Shown piece by piece: positions 10,329 through 23,731 of a stretch of 64,000 nt of DNA. The stretch lies in the NCBI GenBank assembly GCA_017893485.1, contig CM030363.1, forward strand, positions 112,711,073-112,775,072, read 5' to 3'. The notes under the pieces were generated by a model that was given only the letters and a program-made list of their open reading frames with translations, had not been told where the DNA came from and made no database searches. Both the position numbers and the translations under genes were made by a program. The DNA comes from Hemerocallis citrina (lineage: Eukaryota; Streptophyta; Magnoliopsida; Asparagales; Asphodelaceae). Position 1 is the stretch's first letter. Every line of letters begins with the position of its first letter.

Positions 10329-11276
10329 AATCATACCCACCTTACAACAAAATTTCTTCCTCGAAATTTGCTTAGGCGGTACATAGGACAAGACAAAAAC
10401 AAACTTAGGGAAGGGTAACAAAACAGAGGGCTAATGGGTAAGGAACAAGCAGTCGCAATACCAAAAAAGAAAGAAGAAGGATAACAATAATGTCAAATGG
10501 GATGCACGAAAGAAAATAAACAGTAGCAAAAGGAAAGAAACAACACAAGATAACAAAATAATAAGAGAGTAGGCAGAACTGAAATCAAAGAGAGAATGAA
10601 TAGGGAAGAATTGAATCAAATAATGAATGGGTGCATGATGGCAAAATGGAATGCAAGAAAGAAGGAAACGGTGTCAAAAAGAAGAAGACACAACACAAGA
10701 GTTGCAAAATAACAAAGCAAAAAGACGAAGAAATAGATAAACTGGAATCGAATAAAAGATGGACAAGGAAGAGATGAACCAAGCAATGAGTCAACAGATG
10801 AAGACGAATACAAGAGATGGAAAGAAGCAAACAATGCAAGGAAGGAGAACAACAAAAGGATCCTGGGACCTGTGGGCTATGGGCCCATAACGCTTCTTCT
10901 GCGCCACTCTGATAAGGAAGACTCTGCCAATAACATCCAGCGATGCCGACTAACGGACCAAGTAAGAAAGAAAATAATGGATAGCACCAGAATCAGAAAG
11001 ATATGGGTACGAAAAGAATGAATTCATACCCAACAAGAGGTCAACAAATGAGGACAATTGAAAAAGACAGAAGAATCAAGGAATCAAGGGATGGAATAAG
11101 AAGGGATAAAAAAGAATGGAATAAGACTAGTATCCAGATCAATGTTAATAATAATTCATTTATGTATGCATGGTTGGTGAAATGTTGAGTCGATCCCAGT
11201 ACGAGCCAAGCTTATCTTATATATCGGTGAAACTAATACTTTAGCCAAACCTGGGCTCTGATACCACTAAAAACCC
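10329..11276 (-). mobile_element. Internal region of tandem W unit, non-coding
   Basis: About 950 bp between two W LTRs. Next to the left LTR the minus strand reads GCAAATTTCGAGGAAG...AAGGTGGG, the polypurine-tract context usual upstream of Tekay 3' LTRs. Near the right LTR it matches the W leader at 150-280 and ends in a PBS. No gag or pol was found: the middle is A-rich with only chance ORFs. The unit is therefore a non-autonomous, LARD-like or deleted derivative. Confidence 0.75.
11255..11266 (-). other. Primer-binding site, iMet tRNA type (second W unit)
   Basis: TGGTATCAGAGC on the minus strand, ten bases from the LTR end at 11,277. Confidence 0.85.
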
Positions 11277-12140
11277 TGTCATGCCCTGCATCCCAAAAGA
11301 GAATACAGGAATACGGATACGTGACTAAGCCCAGTGAATGATTTTCATCATCCATTAGCTATTCAAGAATCTGTACAACGTTTCACAGAAATAATCAGAG
11401 TCGGAAGCGAAAGAATCAACCAATCATGCACATATGAACCAAAATACCAACAAGAATACTTGAAACTTGAAACTAAAATGTATTAATTTCAAATAATCAT
11501 GATCTGAATAAGTCAATATCCTGGGTCACATTGCCCAAATACAAGAATAAATCCAAGTAATCAAATACAATTGTTCAAGCAAGCTACAAGAAATAATAAT
11601 AATAAAATCCAGTACTAATACTTCATGTCACCAATACCGTCTGGAACCTGTTCTCAAAAATTTGCAATTTAACAGTTGCAGAGAAGAGAAAAAGAGAAAA
11701 CAAGTACCCGTCAATCGCAAGTTACGAGCCTCTTGTAATGCGGGATACAAGTACATGGGAAAAACTAACTAATAACATAGCATGCACGATAACAAAATAG
11801 AGTACTAGCATGGTAAGGTGAACAAGTACAAATAGCATATATCAAGTGTCAAGTAAACAAGTATCATGTAAACAAGTATCAAGTGTCAAGTATCATGTAT
11901 TAAGTCTCATGTATCAAGCCTCATGTATCAGGTCTCATGTATCATGTCTCATGTATCAAGTAAGCATGTATTATGTTCAAGTATCATGTGCATGTATCAT
12001 CTATCAAGTCTTGCTGTGATTACTATCTAGGTAGCACTTCATGCATACCGCTTTTTACTACATGGTTGCTACAACAAACAGTTTCGCTTTAGATTTCATA
12101 GTGGACCATTTAGGACAGTGTACTCAGGGATAAGTATCAA

Positions 12141-12320
12141 GCACGAGTCACGTAATCGTGAACACGTGGTAGCAAGTAGTATCAACACGAGTCACGTAAT
12201 CGTGAATACGTGGAAACAAGTAATATCAAGCACGAGTCACGAAATCGTGAACAAGTGGCAACAAGTAATATCAAGCACGAGTCACGTAATCGTGAACACA
12301 TGGCAGCAAGTAGTATCAAA
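12141..12320. repeat. 45-bp minisatellite, 4 copies
   Basis: Units beginning at the 'cacgagtcacg' motif at 12,142, 12,186, 12,231 and 12,276 contain the inverted motif CACG-A...CGTG. The 45-bp period keeps one reading frame open by chance (a 68-codon ORF), which is not a gene. The other W LTR lacks this array. Confidence 0.9.
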
Positions 12321-14245
12321 ATAGTTTACTCATCAAAATCATCAAGAAACAAAATATGGAAATATAATACAACTCTGTAGTAAAACAATCATATCTCACA
12401 CATACGAAAATGAAATCGATCAAGGTTAGAAAGTTTGGAAAGAAGACAGATTTCTCTAAAAATCATGTTTAATACTGAAGTTAAGATTCTGACCTTAATA
12501 TGATCTAAATTACTGATCAAGACAGATTATCGGCAAAATACAGAATTTCCTTTAGGAACAAAACCAACACGAATCACACGAAACTTGGTCGAAACATAAC
12601 TAAACATGAACTAGAGTCTACTAAGTGTCCAAACAACATGAAGTAGGGTATACGACATGTCCACAACAAGTATATCATATGGGTCTTACAAGCACACGAG
12701 TTCTCATAATTGTTTCACATATACATCACATCAAGAAACGGTCACTTCTAGGTTAATTCATGTCACATGTGTCGTGAGGCAACTATGGTCAAGATAGTAC
12801 CATAGAGATAATACTCATTAAGAATACATCACACACGAGTTGTCTCTAGACCCAACTACATTACAAGAGGCATTTATGACTTGTTCATACAAAGGAATTG
12901 GTACAAGTTACTTGCCTGAAAGACGACGACAGGAACGAAGCAAAAGCAAGAATAACGGGAACAGATTCCGGGGCACGAACACAACGAACGGATCACGAAC
13001 GAATCGCGAGCACACGATCACAATCACAATCACGAACACAAAGCACGGATCTTGATGATCAAGAAGACGATTAAGATGATGAAGATCAATAGATCCAATG
13101 GCTAGATCCAAGAAAGATGATGATCAAGAGTGATCGATGATCGGACGGCCAAGGTCTAGGAGATCAAGATCAAGATCACCAAAGCGATCGGACGGTCCAG
13201 GATGAACTCGATCAAAACATTTGATCAACAGTAGGGTTGGCTCTGCGACTTCGGGGTTTTGCTATCGCGGGATTGATGGGTGGAGGCAGACGCAGGGGAT
13301 CATGGGCAGACAGGGGGGCACGACATAGCGACGTTATTGTAGTCGCTCAAGTTGTTGTTACTGTATGCTGTCGAAGAGGAGCACGGGGGTCGTCGCTGAT
13401 AGAGCACGATGCAAGAGGAAGAGGAGGACGGGAGAGTTGAGAAGAGGTCGGGGGTGCTGTCTATGTCGCACTGGCTGGAGGTGACGTGACGCAGGAGGAA
13501 GGAGATGATGCCCTGGCTGCAGTCGCTTTGGCTGCGAAGTTGCGACAGGGGAGTGCGGCGTCGGCTGGCGCTCGGGATGCAGGATGCTGTAGGAAGAACA
13601 GGGAGACGGGGCGGCATGAAGCAGGGAAGATGCATGTCGGGGTTAAGAGCACAGGAGGGGAGACAGAGAGTCAGGAGGACGTCGCAAGGTAGGGCACACA
13701 GGGAAGGCATGCTATAGCCTGTTGCGATAGGGGGGGTCGCAAGGCTGTGCGAGGGCGGCATGACGGGGATGCAGGGGTGATCGGGAGTAGGGATGAGAAG
13801 GTCGGGAGTTGGAGAGAACATGACGATGAAGAGGCTTGCGGCTGCTGTCAACTGGCTGACAAGAGGAAAACGAGGGAGCGGGAGGGAGATAGAGCAAGGC
13901 AGCTGTTTGGGGAAGGTGAACAGTCGCAAGGTGAGTATGGGTTTATATAGGTTTAGGGTTTGGGGATGAAACGGAAGTGACAGCTGAAGGGGTTCGGGTT
14001 TGGGTAGTTTTAGATAATGGGTATTGGGTTTTAATGGGTTTGAGTAATTTTTATTGGGTTTCGGGTTCGGGTGAGTAAACAGAGTATGGGTATTGGGTTG
14101 TATAATAGGGTAGTTGGGTTTAGGTAAAAAGTAATTGGGTTTAAATGGGTTATAGGGTTTAAGGGTATTGGGTAAAAATCCAATAAGAAAATTATAGGAT
14201 TTTAGAATAAAATAACAAATAAAATATACAATTAAGGATTTTATA

Positions 14246-14247
14246 GC

Positions 14248-14282
<35 letters not shown>

Positions 14283-14325
14283 TAACAATAACAATAACAA
14301 TAACAATAACAATAACAATAACAAT
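14246..14325. repeat. (AAT)n/(AACAAT)n microsatellite
   Basis: AAT units followed by AAC-AAT units inside the W LTR; the shorter equivalent lies at about 10,040-10,085 in the other LTR. Confidence 0.9.
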
Positions 14326-14570
14326 AATAGTATTAAAAAACACAGTTATAATAACAAATAGAAATCAAGGTAATAATATAAATAATAAGATTTGTATAAA
14401 AATCATAGGAAATAGTTACAATAAAATTATTAATCAAAAAAATTAGATTTTAATAAAAGAGTCAAGAATACATCTTGACAAAATAATTTTGAAAGCGGAG
14501 AAATAATTTACAAAAATTTTAAATGTAGAAAATACACAGAAATACATATATACGGAAAACAGGGGTTACA

Positions 14571-14960
14571 GAATCTGCGAAAGTGGTCAACTAGAGAGTT
14601 GTAGTAGATGTTCCCACCTTTCCGAATTGTCTAGTTTCGTTAGATTTTGATAAGTAGAGCAAAAGTTACAAGCTGTAGAAGTTTCAGTTTTTTGTTGAAA
14701 ATCCGCAGTTTGGTTAAACTGTTTGCGTATGTTCGATGGACCGGATTTTGGATTCCTTACGGAATATGCGGAAGTGTTCAACTAGAGAGTTGCAGGAAAT
14801 GTTCTCACCTTTCTAAACAGTATAAATTTGTCAAATTCCGATAAGCGTAGCACTTGTTGCTTCTAGGCTGTCTGAAAGGATATTATGTCGTTTTCGGGTT
14901 TTTCTTTGGTAGTATGTCTATTTTAGACTGTTAGAAGATTCTTTTGTTGCTTCAAATTAT
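14571..14960 (+). repeat. ~190-bp direct duplication inside LTR X
   Basis: The block with 'caactagagagttg...gttc-cacctttc' at 14,588 recurs, diverged, at 14,779, a spacing of about 191 bp. A further degenerate ~43-bp repeat with 'tcataC-cagct...gctcgtatgta' runs from about 15,050 to 15,230. Confidence 0.65.
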
Positions 14961-16786
14961 AGAAGATCAGGTTTTGCTGGTAAGCACGTTTGGTTGCTTA
15001 TAGGTTGTTAGAATACCTGTATGATTGTTTTTATATATGGTTTTGCTTATACACGGCTTGCCTGACCTGTATGTAGCTGTGGTCTCATACGCAGCTTATT
15101 TAGCTCGTATGTATGTTTTTGTCTCATACACAGCTCTCCTAGGCTCGTATGTAGTTGTTGGTTTCATAAGTAGCTTGTTTAGCTCGTATGCATTTTGTTT
15201 ACTCGTATGTAGCTTATTAGCTAGTACTCAGTTGTTGTGCTTATCTAGGGTGATATCATTGTCCTAGGGGCTATCGACCATCAAGACGTGTGTTTACCTT
15301 ACTCCTAAGAGACTGTGGACGAGTCACTTCGCATGTACCGATAGATCTTAACCGAGTTGGTTGATCGCAGACCAGAGTGTTGACAAAATCCAAGTTCAGG
15401 GTAGTAACATGCGGATACGTTCATATTGCCGGGGTCTTGGGTCGATAGGCCATGAACCAGATCCTTAGGGATTCTGGTAAGTCTAGGTTGAGCAGTCTAG
15501 TAGAGTTATCTTGCGAAGTCTAACTTAAGACCTAGCATGTTGTGTTAGTACTGTTGTCATCCCTAGGTTTGTTTAGGGTTAGTGACATTGTTAGGGTAGT
15601 AACTTATGGCTATTACTACTTAACCTATATTTATTATCATTTTCTCGCTGAAGGGAAAGAGTTGGTGTTAAGGGTGATACCTTATGATCTGACCTGTCCT
15701 ATAGGCCGACACTAGGCGGTGTTATTGGGTTGTACCCTTCTTGTCAAAGGGATATGGTCTGTGCCTTCTCACGAGTTGGAAGCACGGGATCCGTATCTCG
15801 TCTGTTAATTTCTGAAGTGCCTTGATAAGTGGGAGCGATTCCTGTCAGAGCTAGGGGGATGAACCCCCCAGAACTCCGTCTTGTCTTGTATTTAAGGGCG
15901 AGGAGCCATAGACTACGGTCTGGCTAGGGGCGGTAGGGATGCTTCGAGCTAACCTGTGACCGTGGAAACTCCAAAGATTCGTCAGATATTTGAGTGAGGT
16001 CCGGTGTGCCTGGCGGGATTAGACCATTTTAGGACAACCTCATCAGTCATGTCTAATCTTCAGAAACAAGTCGAGTACAAGAGTAGAATTCATGGCGCGA
16101 GTTCAAATCCCTATATATGAAGAAACAGCTTGATATGGGGCGTATGTGGTATGGGCTGCATACTGTCCCAGAGTCTTGCTTGCATTAGAATAAGAGCATC
16201 CTTGCATTAATAAGTCTTGCATTAGAGTCTAAGTCAGAGCATACACTGACACATCAACTATATATACACATTTCTCTTTTCATCAATTTGTTTACTATAG
16301 TTGAGATTCGCTGCTAGTCATCGGCCTTAAAGCGTCAGTATATGTACTGACGTCTCCACTTCAATAGGTACTGGATTGTAGAAGTATAGGTACAGGATTC
16401 AGGAGGACTCAAGGCAAGAGAAGCAAGGAGTCGATTTCATTTCAGTTTTTTGCTGTAATATATGTTGTAATTTCATTTGTAACAATTATTGTAATTTATT
16501 CATTGTTGTAATTTATTTGTTATTGGGAAGCAGCCAAGTGAAGTACAAGGTGTTGTTCTTTATTCATTATACTCTGATGTAAATTGTTGAAAGTTGTAAC
16601 ACTTGGATTGTAAAGGTATTATTGTAACACTGTTGTGATGTATTGCAATTTTGTAACATGCGGACTTGTAATACATTTGTGTTGAATAAAAAATATTTAA
16701 ATTTTCCTGTTTTTTCTGTGTATTGTGGCTAATTGAAGGAAAGATTTTGTCTTATGTCAAGGTTTCCCAGTGTATGGGGTGTTACA
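14571..16786 (+). repeat. Plus-strand LTR 'X', right part
   Basis: The right end reads TATGGGGTGTTACA at 16,786, an LTR 3' end. Orientation is inferred from a hairpin motif (GCGTCAGTA...TACTGACGT, 16,332-16,353) that occupies a similar place before the 3' end in three other LTRs. The left end is cut at 14,571 by the W insertion. The right end sits inside the gag of element E-B with no PBS, so X is a solo LTR or a 3' LTR. No coding sequence. Confidence 0.6.
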
Positions 16787-17084
16787 CTGCGGGAGTCTCC
16801 AACACTTCAAAGACAGTCTCAACCTATCTATTCCAGTCGTAGGCATCATTAGGGTCAGCCTGCCCTTCAAACATAGGCGGCTTCATTCTCTTGAACGACT
16901 CCGCCTGCCTGATGGGATCCGCATTTACATTTGCAGGTCCAGGTCCAGGGTTCCGACCCATTCCAACAGTCATGAAAGCATTGAGAGTATGATAAACTCT
17001 TGCAATCTCAGCTTCCAAGTCAAGCCTACCCCCATTGAAGCTTTCACCTCCATCACCATTCCTTCTAGTGCGAGGACCTGCCAT
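16787..17084 (-). pseudogene. gag N-terminus of Tekay-like element E-B, truncated
   Basis: ATG at 17,082-17,084 opens MAGPRTRRNGDGGES..., and about 85 codons are readable. The region GQADPNDAYDWNR then a stop then VETVFEVLETP matches the conserved gag stretch that in element Y reads GQADPIDTDNWIRQVE, so the stop replaces the Gln of RQVE. The ORF is cut after LETPA at 16,787 by the 3' end of LTR X. Upstream on the minus strand lie a leader of about 190 bases and a PBS. No pol of this element is in the window. Confidence 0.8.
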
Positions 17085-17269
17085 TGTTCTGAGTCTACAA
17101 AACATAACACTTGTTATAAGAATAGAACCACAAGAATTTACATCAATACAAGTATAGAGTAACATAAATGCAAGTTCACATAACTACACATTCATGACTC
17201 TTAAGACTGATACACACTCTAATGTACACCTAGGTTTTCCAATACCATTAGTGTTACTAATTGAAGCAT

Positions 17270-17281
17270 GCTCTGATACCA
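17270..17281 (-). other. Primer-binding site, iMet tRNA type (E-B)
   Basis: TGGTATCAGAGC on the minus strand, four bases from the LTR end at 17,286. Confidence 0.85.
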
Positions 17282-17285
17282 ATTC

Positions 17286-18889
17286 TGTAGCACCCCAAAT
17301 TTCAATAAAAGAAATAAGTTACAAATCCCAAATTGTTTCTTCAATGTGAACCAAACACAGTGAAAACACAGGGAAAATTACATCTTTACATTACAACAGT
17401 TCCTTACATTGCACAACAGAAAATTTAAACATATTTATTTCAACACAACCCAACACTTAAACTTCAGTCATCTCAAGTCCAAGCTCTCGCTTTGCTTGAG
17501 CAACTCACTCGCATTTCCTGCAAAACTTGATAACTACGGGTACGTCAATTGAATACAACCGACGCAATACTATAGCAACAGTAGCCATCAAAGTCTTACA
17601 ATTAAAAACTTGCCACATAACATGAAATAAAACAGTGATAAAAAATTAATAAATCAATCAAGCGAAGCTAAATTAAATGGATTAGTGTGTGTCAAGAGAA
17701 TAATGAAAATACGGAAAACAGAATTCAAGAAAAGCATAATGCACACGATGCACACTAATGCACAATTGTTTGGATTCTATTCATCCTATACCACATAGGT
17801 TCGAGGGCAAGCCCTTAGCATCCTCCACATTATAGAGTTTAATCCCTCGATATGCAACCTACTACCATGACTACTAAGAGTTTTAGACATTTTACAAGTA
17901 CTAACTAACACTCTTGAAATACTAGAGACTAATCTCACTCCACAGATCATTCAAGGGCCTTTCATACCCTCATCCCAGAATACTGCAGATCAATCCCACT
18001 CATTCTGGGGCCTCTCATACCCTTGTCCAGGACTACTGGGGATTATCTCACTCCGCAGATCATTCTGGAGTCCATAATTCACGTTTACTCTTATTTCATC
18101 ATATCACCATCTAGTGCCTGTCCTTATGCATACACATGAGTAACCTAAGCCACCTCGAGCTAGCTCCATCCTACCGGACTTAAACCCACAAAACTAGGAA
18201 CACTAGCCCTCCCTAGCTAATTTCCACATTAATTAACTCGCTCTGGTAATCCTTGGTCCCGCTCAACCTCTAGTGCTCGCAACACAAAAATCCTCACAAT
18301 CTTTCTAGGGTTCACATCACAACCTTAAATCTCAAATCAAAACCCAACTTGGTTAAATTATACAAAAGTACTTTTCATTAATCACATTCCTTTTAATCAA
18401 TTGATACAACCATAAAAGACTCTTTTATATATGGAATCATATTCAATTTACGAAAATTCTTTAAAACCAACCTTTAGGTCTCACTTCTCATTCATTCATA
18501 AAGTTCGATAAATTCTACTAGAAATTCAATCAACTCCACTGAAACAGCCTCTTAAATATATGGGATCTCGTCCCCAAAATCTGAAATTCTTTTGGTCTAA
18601 AATCTGAAATTTACCTCTTTTATACCTCTTCGTAACTCAAAATTTTCATCTCTAAAAACTGAAATATATATCCCTTCAAAACTGCGAATTTGACTTTGAA
18701 AATACAGATTTGTTCCCCTCAAAACATTACTCGAATATATCAAAACTTTAAACTAGATTTCAACAAAAACATGAAATTTAACAACTTCCAAACTCAACCA
18801 AACTCAATTAAACTTCACACAAATATTAGTTTTAAACACATATATATACTCATCTATATGTGTACTAGAAGTCTCAACCCTAGCACACA
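17286..18889 (-). repeat. 5' LTR of E-B, first part
   Basis: On plus it starts TGTAGCACCCCAAAT, next to the PBS. It contains the hairpin-like motif ACGTCAATTG...CAACCGACGC at 17,542-17,565. It is interrupted at 18,889/18,890 by a complete plus-strand LTR and continues from 22,863. Confidence 0.8.
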
Positions 18890-21800
18890 TGTAACCCCCT
18901 TTCCCGTTTATATAGATTTGTAATTTTCTTTTCCTGTATTCTTGTATTTAAATTTTTCCCTATAAATTTTTCTACTCTTTTGAACCCAAAATTTTCCATT
19001 CATTTAAGTACCCGGCTATTTTGTTTGAACCCAAAAATTCAACCTACACTATTTATCACTATTTGATTATTTAACTCCTGATTATTATTTTACTACTACT
19101 ATTATTATTGTTATTATTATTATTATTTTGAAAAACCCAAAGATCTGAATTCATTATAAAATATCCAGTTGATTATTTGATTTATGCTAAAGCACATGCT
19201 CTGATTTAATTATCAGATTCTTTGTCATGAAGCCCAATTTTATATTCATTATAATTACATTTTTTTAATATATAATCTTAGTGCCCAATCTCAAATTCTT
19301 TCTATAATTATTATTTTATTATGTAAAACCCAAGTCTTCCAGCTCAAACCCACATTTATATACCCAACCCGCTAACCCATTATCCTACCCTACCCAAATT
19401 CAACCACCCCTATACAAATTTCTACATTCCCCCACTCTTCACATTCCTGTAACCCCACTCCCACACTGTCTCATATCTACCCATTATTTTATTTATATTA
19501 TATTTATTATTATATTAACCCCCCTTCCCCTCCGTCTCTCCCTCTCTCCATCTCTCTCTCCTCTCTGTTTCCCAACAGAAACATAGCACTCCATTGAACC
19601 AATCGTCTAGCCGCAAGCCTCGTCGCCCTCCTACTTCCATCGACCCCATCCCCGTTTCCCTCGACCACTCCTTGTGACTCCCGTCGCTCCGCCCTATGTT
19701 CACCCTGCCACCATTCACAACCATCTCCATCCTCCTCCTAGTCATTTATGTCGCCCCGATCGTAGCATGACCGTCGAGCCGCCTCTTCACCTTCTTCCTT
19801 TCTCCTTCAAACCATCCTCCGCTGTCCCACCATCCTCAGTGAGTCCCCGCCATTGGCATCGCCTTCATCTTCTCTGCTTGCCACCATTGTCACTCCGTCG
19901 ACCTACCACGAAGCCCTGCTTCCATCGACTGCTTCATCCCCGAGCCATCGCCACCTTGTCGCACCACTCCTCTCCTCGCAGCCCCTTAGCGCTGCTCGTC
20001 CTCTTCCTTATCGCTGAGCCCCGTCGACTGAAGCCCCAACACTGCCCATCGCCATCATCGACCTCTTCATCTCCCTCCTCGTCTGTTCGACTACCGCCAT
20101 CCTTCCTTGCCCAACATCCTCAGTCGCCGACAACCTCCCTGTCCTCATCAGCCGCAGCCCCTTGTCGACTTCCCCACTGCTGCTCATCGTCTCCGAGCAT
20201 CACCCGAGCCTCTGTTTTGGTTGACAGATGATCATCATCAAGTAGATTAGCCAATCATTTCCTTTGATCATCGCCATCGAAATCCGTGCCCTCATTCTTC
20301 ATCAGTTAACCATATAGTTGAACATCAGCCATCAGATTGTCGTTAAGCATCGTGATCATCATCATCATCACCAAGCTACTTTGATCTTGGCCGCCCGATC
20401 ATCTTGATCTTGATCATCGATCTCGGCCGTCCGATCATTGTTTGGTCATCAACATCAAGATCCGCACCGACCCATCCAATTAGATCGTGATCATCATCAT
20501 CAAGTTCATCATCGACCGTTGATCGCCATCTTGATCTTGATCCTCATCAAGATCCGTACCCGGTCCTGATCATCACATTAAGATTTGCTTGGTTCGCGAT
20601 CGTCGCCATCTCCACCCCGGGATCCTAATCCCGTTATTCTCTATATTCAGATTAACCATATAAAAAGGCAAGTCATCTCACCCTTGAATTGTATTGTATT
20701 GTGTTCGAGATTAATTATTGAATCCCACAAGTAGATCTATATTGATTACAGTATATCTTCTATTGTTATCTATCGTTGGGATACTACGGATTGACACGAG
20801 CAAATCCAAATAGTAGTCTTGACTTCGTACCATCTTTTGCCTCTGATTTATAGAGATCTTACATGCATTCATTTAGATAATTATCGAACATATGAATAGG
20901 GATTGTTATTTTAATTCATGTCTTGACATTACACAACTATAGTAGATTGTATGCTAGTGTTGGTTGTTATATGATTGTTGTTGGTGTATTGGTTGATTGT
21001 GATTAGTAAGATTATGGACTTGCTATGATTCATGTTGTCAACCCCTAAATCATCATCTATAATATCTTAATTATTTTATTCAACAATAATATGTTGAAAC
21101 CCTGAAATCGATTAACAACCTGAACATTGTCATGCTGTTTCGACCTAGATACTGTCATCAAAGTCAATAACTTTTTGAATATGAAATGTAGCCCCATGTG
21201 TCTAGTTTTCAGAACATCAAGAATTATTGAATTTTAACTTATATTGCATGAGTTATGACCATTTTATTGTTGCTGCATTTTATTTCCAAATTTATGTATA
21301 TACAATGTTAACCTGATTAAATAGATGAACTAATGATCAAATATTACTATGATAATTTCCAGATTTATAGTTAACACGCTTAGGGTCATGAAAATTATTT
21401 TTGCTAATTTTTGAAATGAACGTTTACTTCTTTTATAACTGAAATTAGTTAACAATGATAACCAGCCAAAATCTGTAACCTATAAAGAACATTGCGATTC
21501 ACCTAGTTACTAATGTAGGATTTTGGACTTTAAATAAGCGTTGGAACCGGGCAGGAGTCCGGTTTCTAGAACTCCTGACGGATCCACATTTTCTATTCTG
21601 TAGCAGTGAGAAATTCAATTTTAGTACAACGACCTACTGTTGTCCAGAATTGAGTTTTCCATGTTTGATAATATAATCGAAATCTATATTGTTGTATTTG
21701 ATGCATTTAATTGGGTAAATTGTATTGCATGATCTTAGTGCTGTTTTGTCTTCATTCTAGTGCCCTATTGATCATCTCATCGCCCTCACTGATTGTATTG

Positions 21801-22862
21801 TCGCTATTGTTCCCTATTATTATCGAAATGTTGTCAACAACTTTGCATATTGATTAAATAAAGAATTGTTAACAAGCCGGAGTTTAAGGGTGACATAAGT
21901 AGTGGACGAGGTAGTGACTGTACTCGGAGGAGGGGCCCGTGTTTCCCAAATTATTGTTAACGACTATTGTTTCATCGATGGACTGTGGCTTATGGCAGTA
22001 ACCTAATCTATCGTATATTGTATCCGGGTCAATTATCTTATCGTGCAGTAATTATTGAATTGCAACTATTGAATATTGATTATCGTTGCCGAGTAAATGA
22101 TCTATGGAATCTACCACTTAGGTTAAATGAAATTGTTTGCATGCATCGAACCTGTGGTATGTGACATAGTGGTACGTGCATTAGTTAGGACTAAAATGAA
22201 TAATAGATTTAAGATTGTCATCACATCGTCATTGCATATTGTCATCGTTATTGAACAGTGTTATTGTTATTGCTACCATTATTGATATCGTTTATTGTTA
22301 TTGTTATTGATCATTTTCCTTGCACATTGTATCGTTATCATTTTGCCATTGTTCATTGCCATCGACTCTGTTGTTTATTGAATTCATTGTTATACCGTAA
22401 ATGCCATTGTTTCATTGTTTTCTCTACTTGCTGTCCATAACTTGTTCTAACGATAACTTTTCTCTTTTTTTAGATGAACAACTTACAGGTAATCATGGAG
22501 AAGTATCTGATGGATTAGGAGAATAACAATGGTGAAGAATTGATAACGTCGCCACTTAATAAATTATTGTTTTGTTATGAAGACTTAAATAATTGAACAT
22601 TATTATTTCTTTATTGTGGGCTTTTTGACCCGAATATTATTATTGTTGTTTTCAGTGTTGGATTATTATTATATTTGGTTATTTCATGCTCAAATTCCAA
22701 GTATTGTTATTCATGTGATTATCCTTTCATTCAATGCGTGGTTGTATTGCTCCTCGTTATATTGTTGAGTTGAATCGATAACAACTTATGAATGACGCAA
22801 GTCATTCACTAGGCCAATGTCATGTGTTTGCATTCCGTATTTTTGGGAAGCGGGGCGTGACA
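18890..22862 (+). mobile_element. Solo LTR, plus strand, 4.0 kb
   Basis: It runs from TGTAACCCCCTTTCCCG to GGAAGCGGGGCGTGACA, the same termini as the W-type LTRs read on their sense strand. A TATA-like TTATATA lies at about 19,356, then a C-rich leader, several GATCATC-rich repeats near 20,220-20,600, and a long AT-rich U5-like part. There is no PBS or PPT, so it is a solo LTR. The immediate flanks do not form a clean 5-bp duplication, although 'tagcac' occurs near both ends (18,881 and 22,866). The 185-codon ORF at 19,674 is a Pro/Ser-rich low-complexity reading without family features. Confidence 0.75.
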
Positions 22863-23731
22863 ACTTAGCACTGCAAAATAGCACTAAAAAACTAGTTAAA
22901 AACCCAACCCGAAACCAAAGACAACAGCTCGAGTTTGAACAGTAACCCTCTTGTTACTGTTCACCCGAGACCGAAACCCTCAACCTTAGGGTTTTTGACC
23001 TCAAAGCCATAGCCCCCATGAATTTAGGGGTATTTCTCATATAGATTTTTTCCCATATACACATTGCATGCATAATAAATTAGGATTGATCATCAAAATT
23101 TTCATTTGTATTAAAACAGAGAATAAACAATAAAAATATCATCTTTTAATCTTTTAAAACATGTTTCTTGGATTAAACACCACAATCAAATATATTCTCA
23201 TTAGATATATTTATTTAAACAAAATTTTAATCTTTCATGCATAAACCACTTCTTTATTCAAGACAAATTACTTTAGATCTATACACAAATAAGATACAAT
23301 CTTTATTTTCCATAATCCAAATTTTAGTTCATACATACATCTTTACAACCATTATAATCATGCTACATACAATCCATGGCTATCAAAAGTTCATCCCTAG
23401 CATGATACTACGTATTCAAGAGATAAAACATATTAAGAGATTTGGACGTTACCCACCTTAAGATAAAATATGGATGCAACTAGTAGCCTTCCCCTCCAAG
23501 CCAAAAGATCAACTCCAAAATCCACCAATGCAAAAGCAAACGAAGAGGGAGGCCACCCCCTTTCTATATAGGCCGGGATTTGGAATATTAGGGTTTTATC
23601 GCCGTTTTGTAAATTAGTCCCCCAACATTCCCAAAATCTCATAAATATATATAAACTCAATAAAAATCAAATCAAATCAAATTAGAGGGATAAAATCTAA
23701 TTTCCTTTTGCATCCAAAGCTAAATCTTACA
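22863..23731 (-). repeat. 5' LTR of E-B, second part (U3)
   Basis: AT-rich U3 with a minus-strand TATATA at 23,565-23,570, ending ...AATCTTACA at 23,731, i.e. TGTAAGATT on minus. Together with 17,286-18,889 it makes an LTR of about 2.5 kb. To its right, gag-protease sequence of another element begins. Confidence 0.7.

Larger units (their letters stand above)
11277..14570 (-). repeat. Complete LTR of W (5' LTR), 3.3 kb
   Basis: On minus it runs from TGTAACCCC (14,570) to ...GCATGACA (11,277), next to the PBS. It has a minus-strand TATA box (TATATAAA, 13,942-13,949), about 620 bases of U3, and minisatellites at 11,820-12,000 and 12,141-12,320 towards its 3' end. It is the reference copy for the interrupted LTR at 281-10,328. 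Beyond 14,570 an unrelated plus-strand LTR starts, so this is the 5' boundary of the W insertion. Confidence 0.85.
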
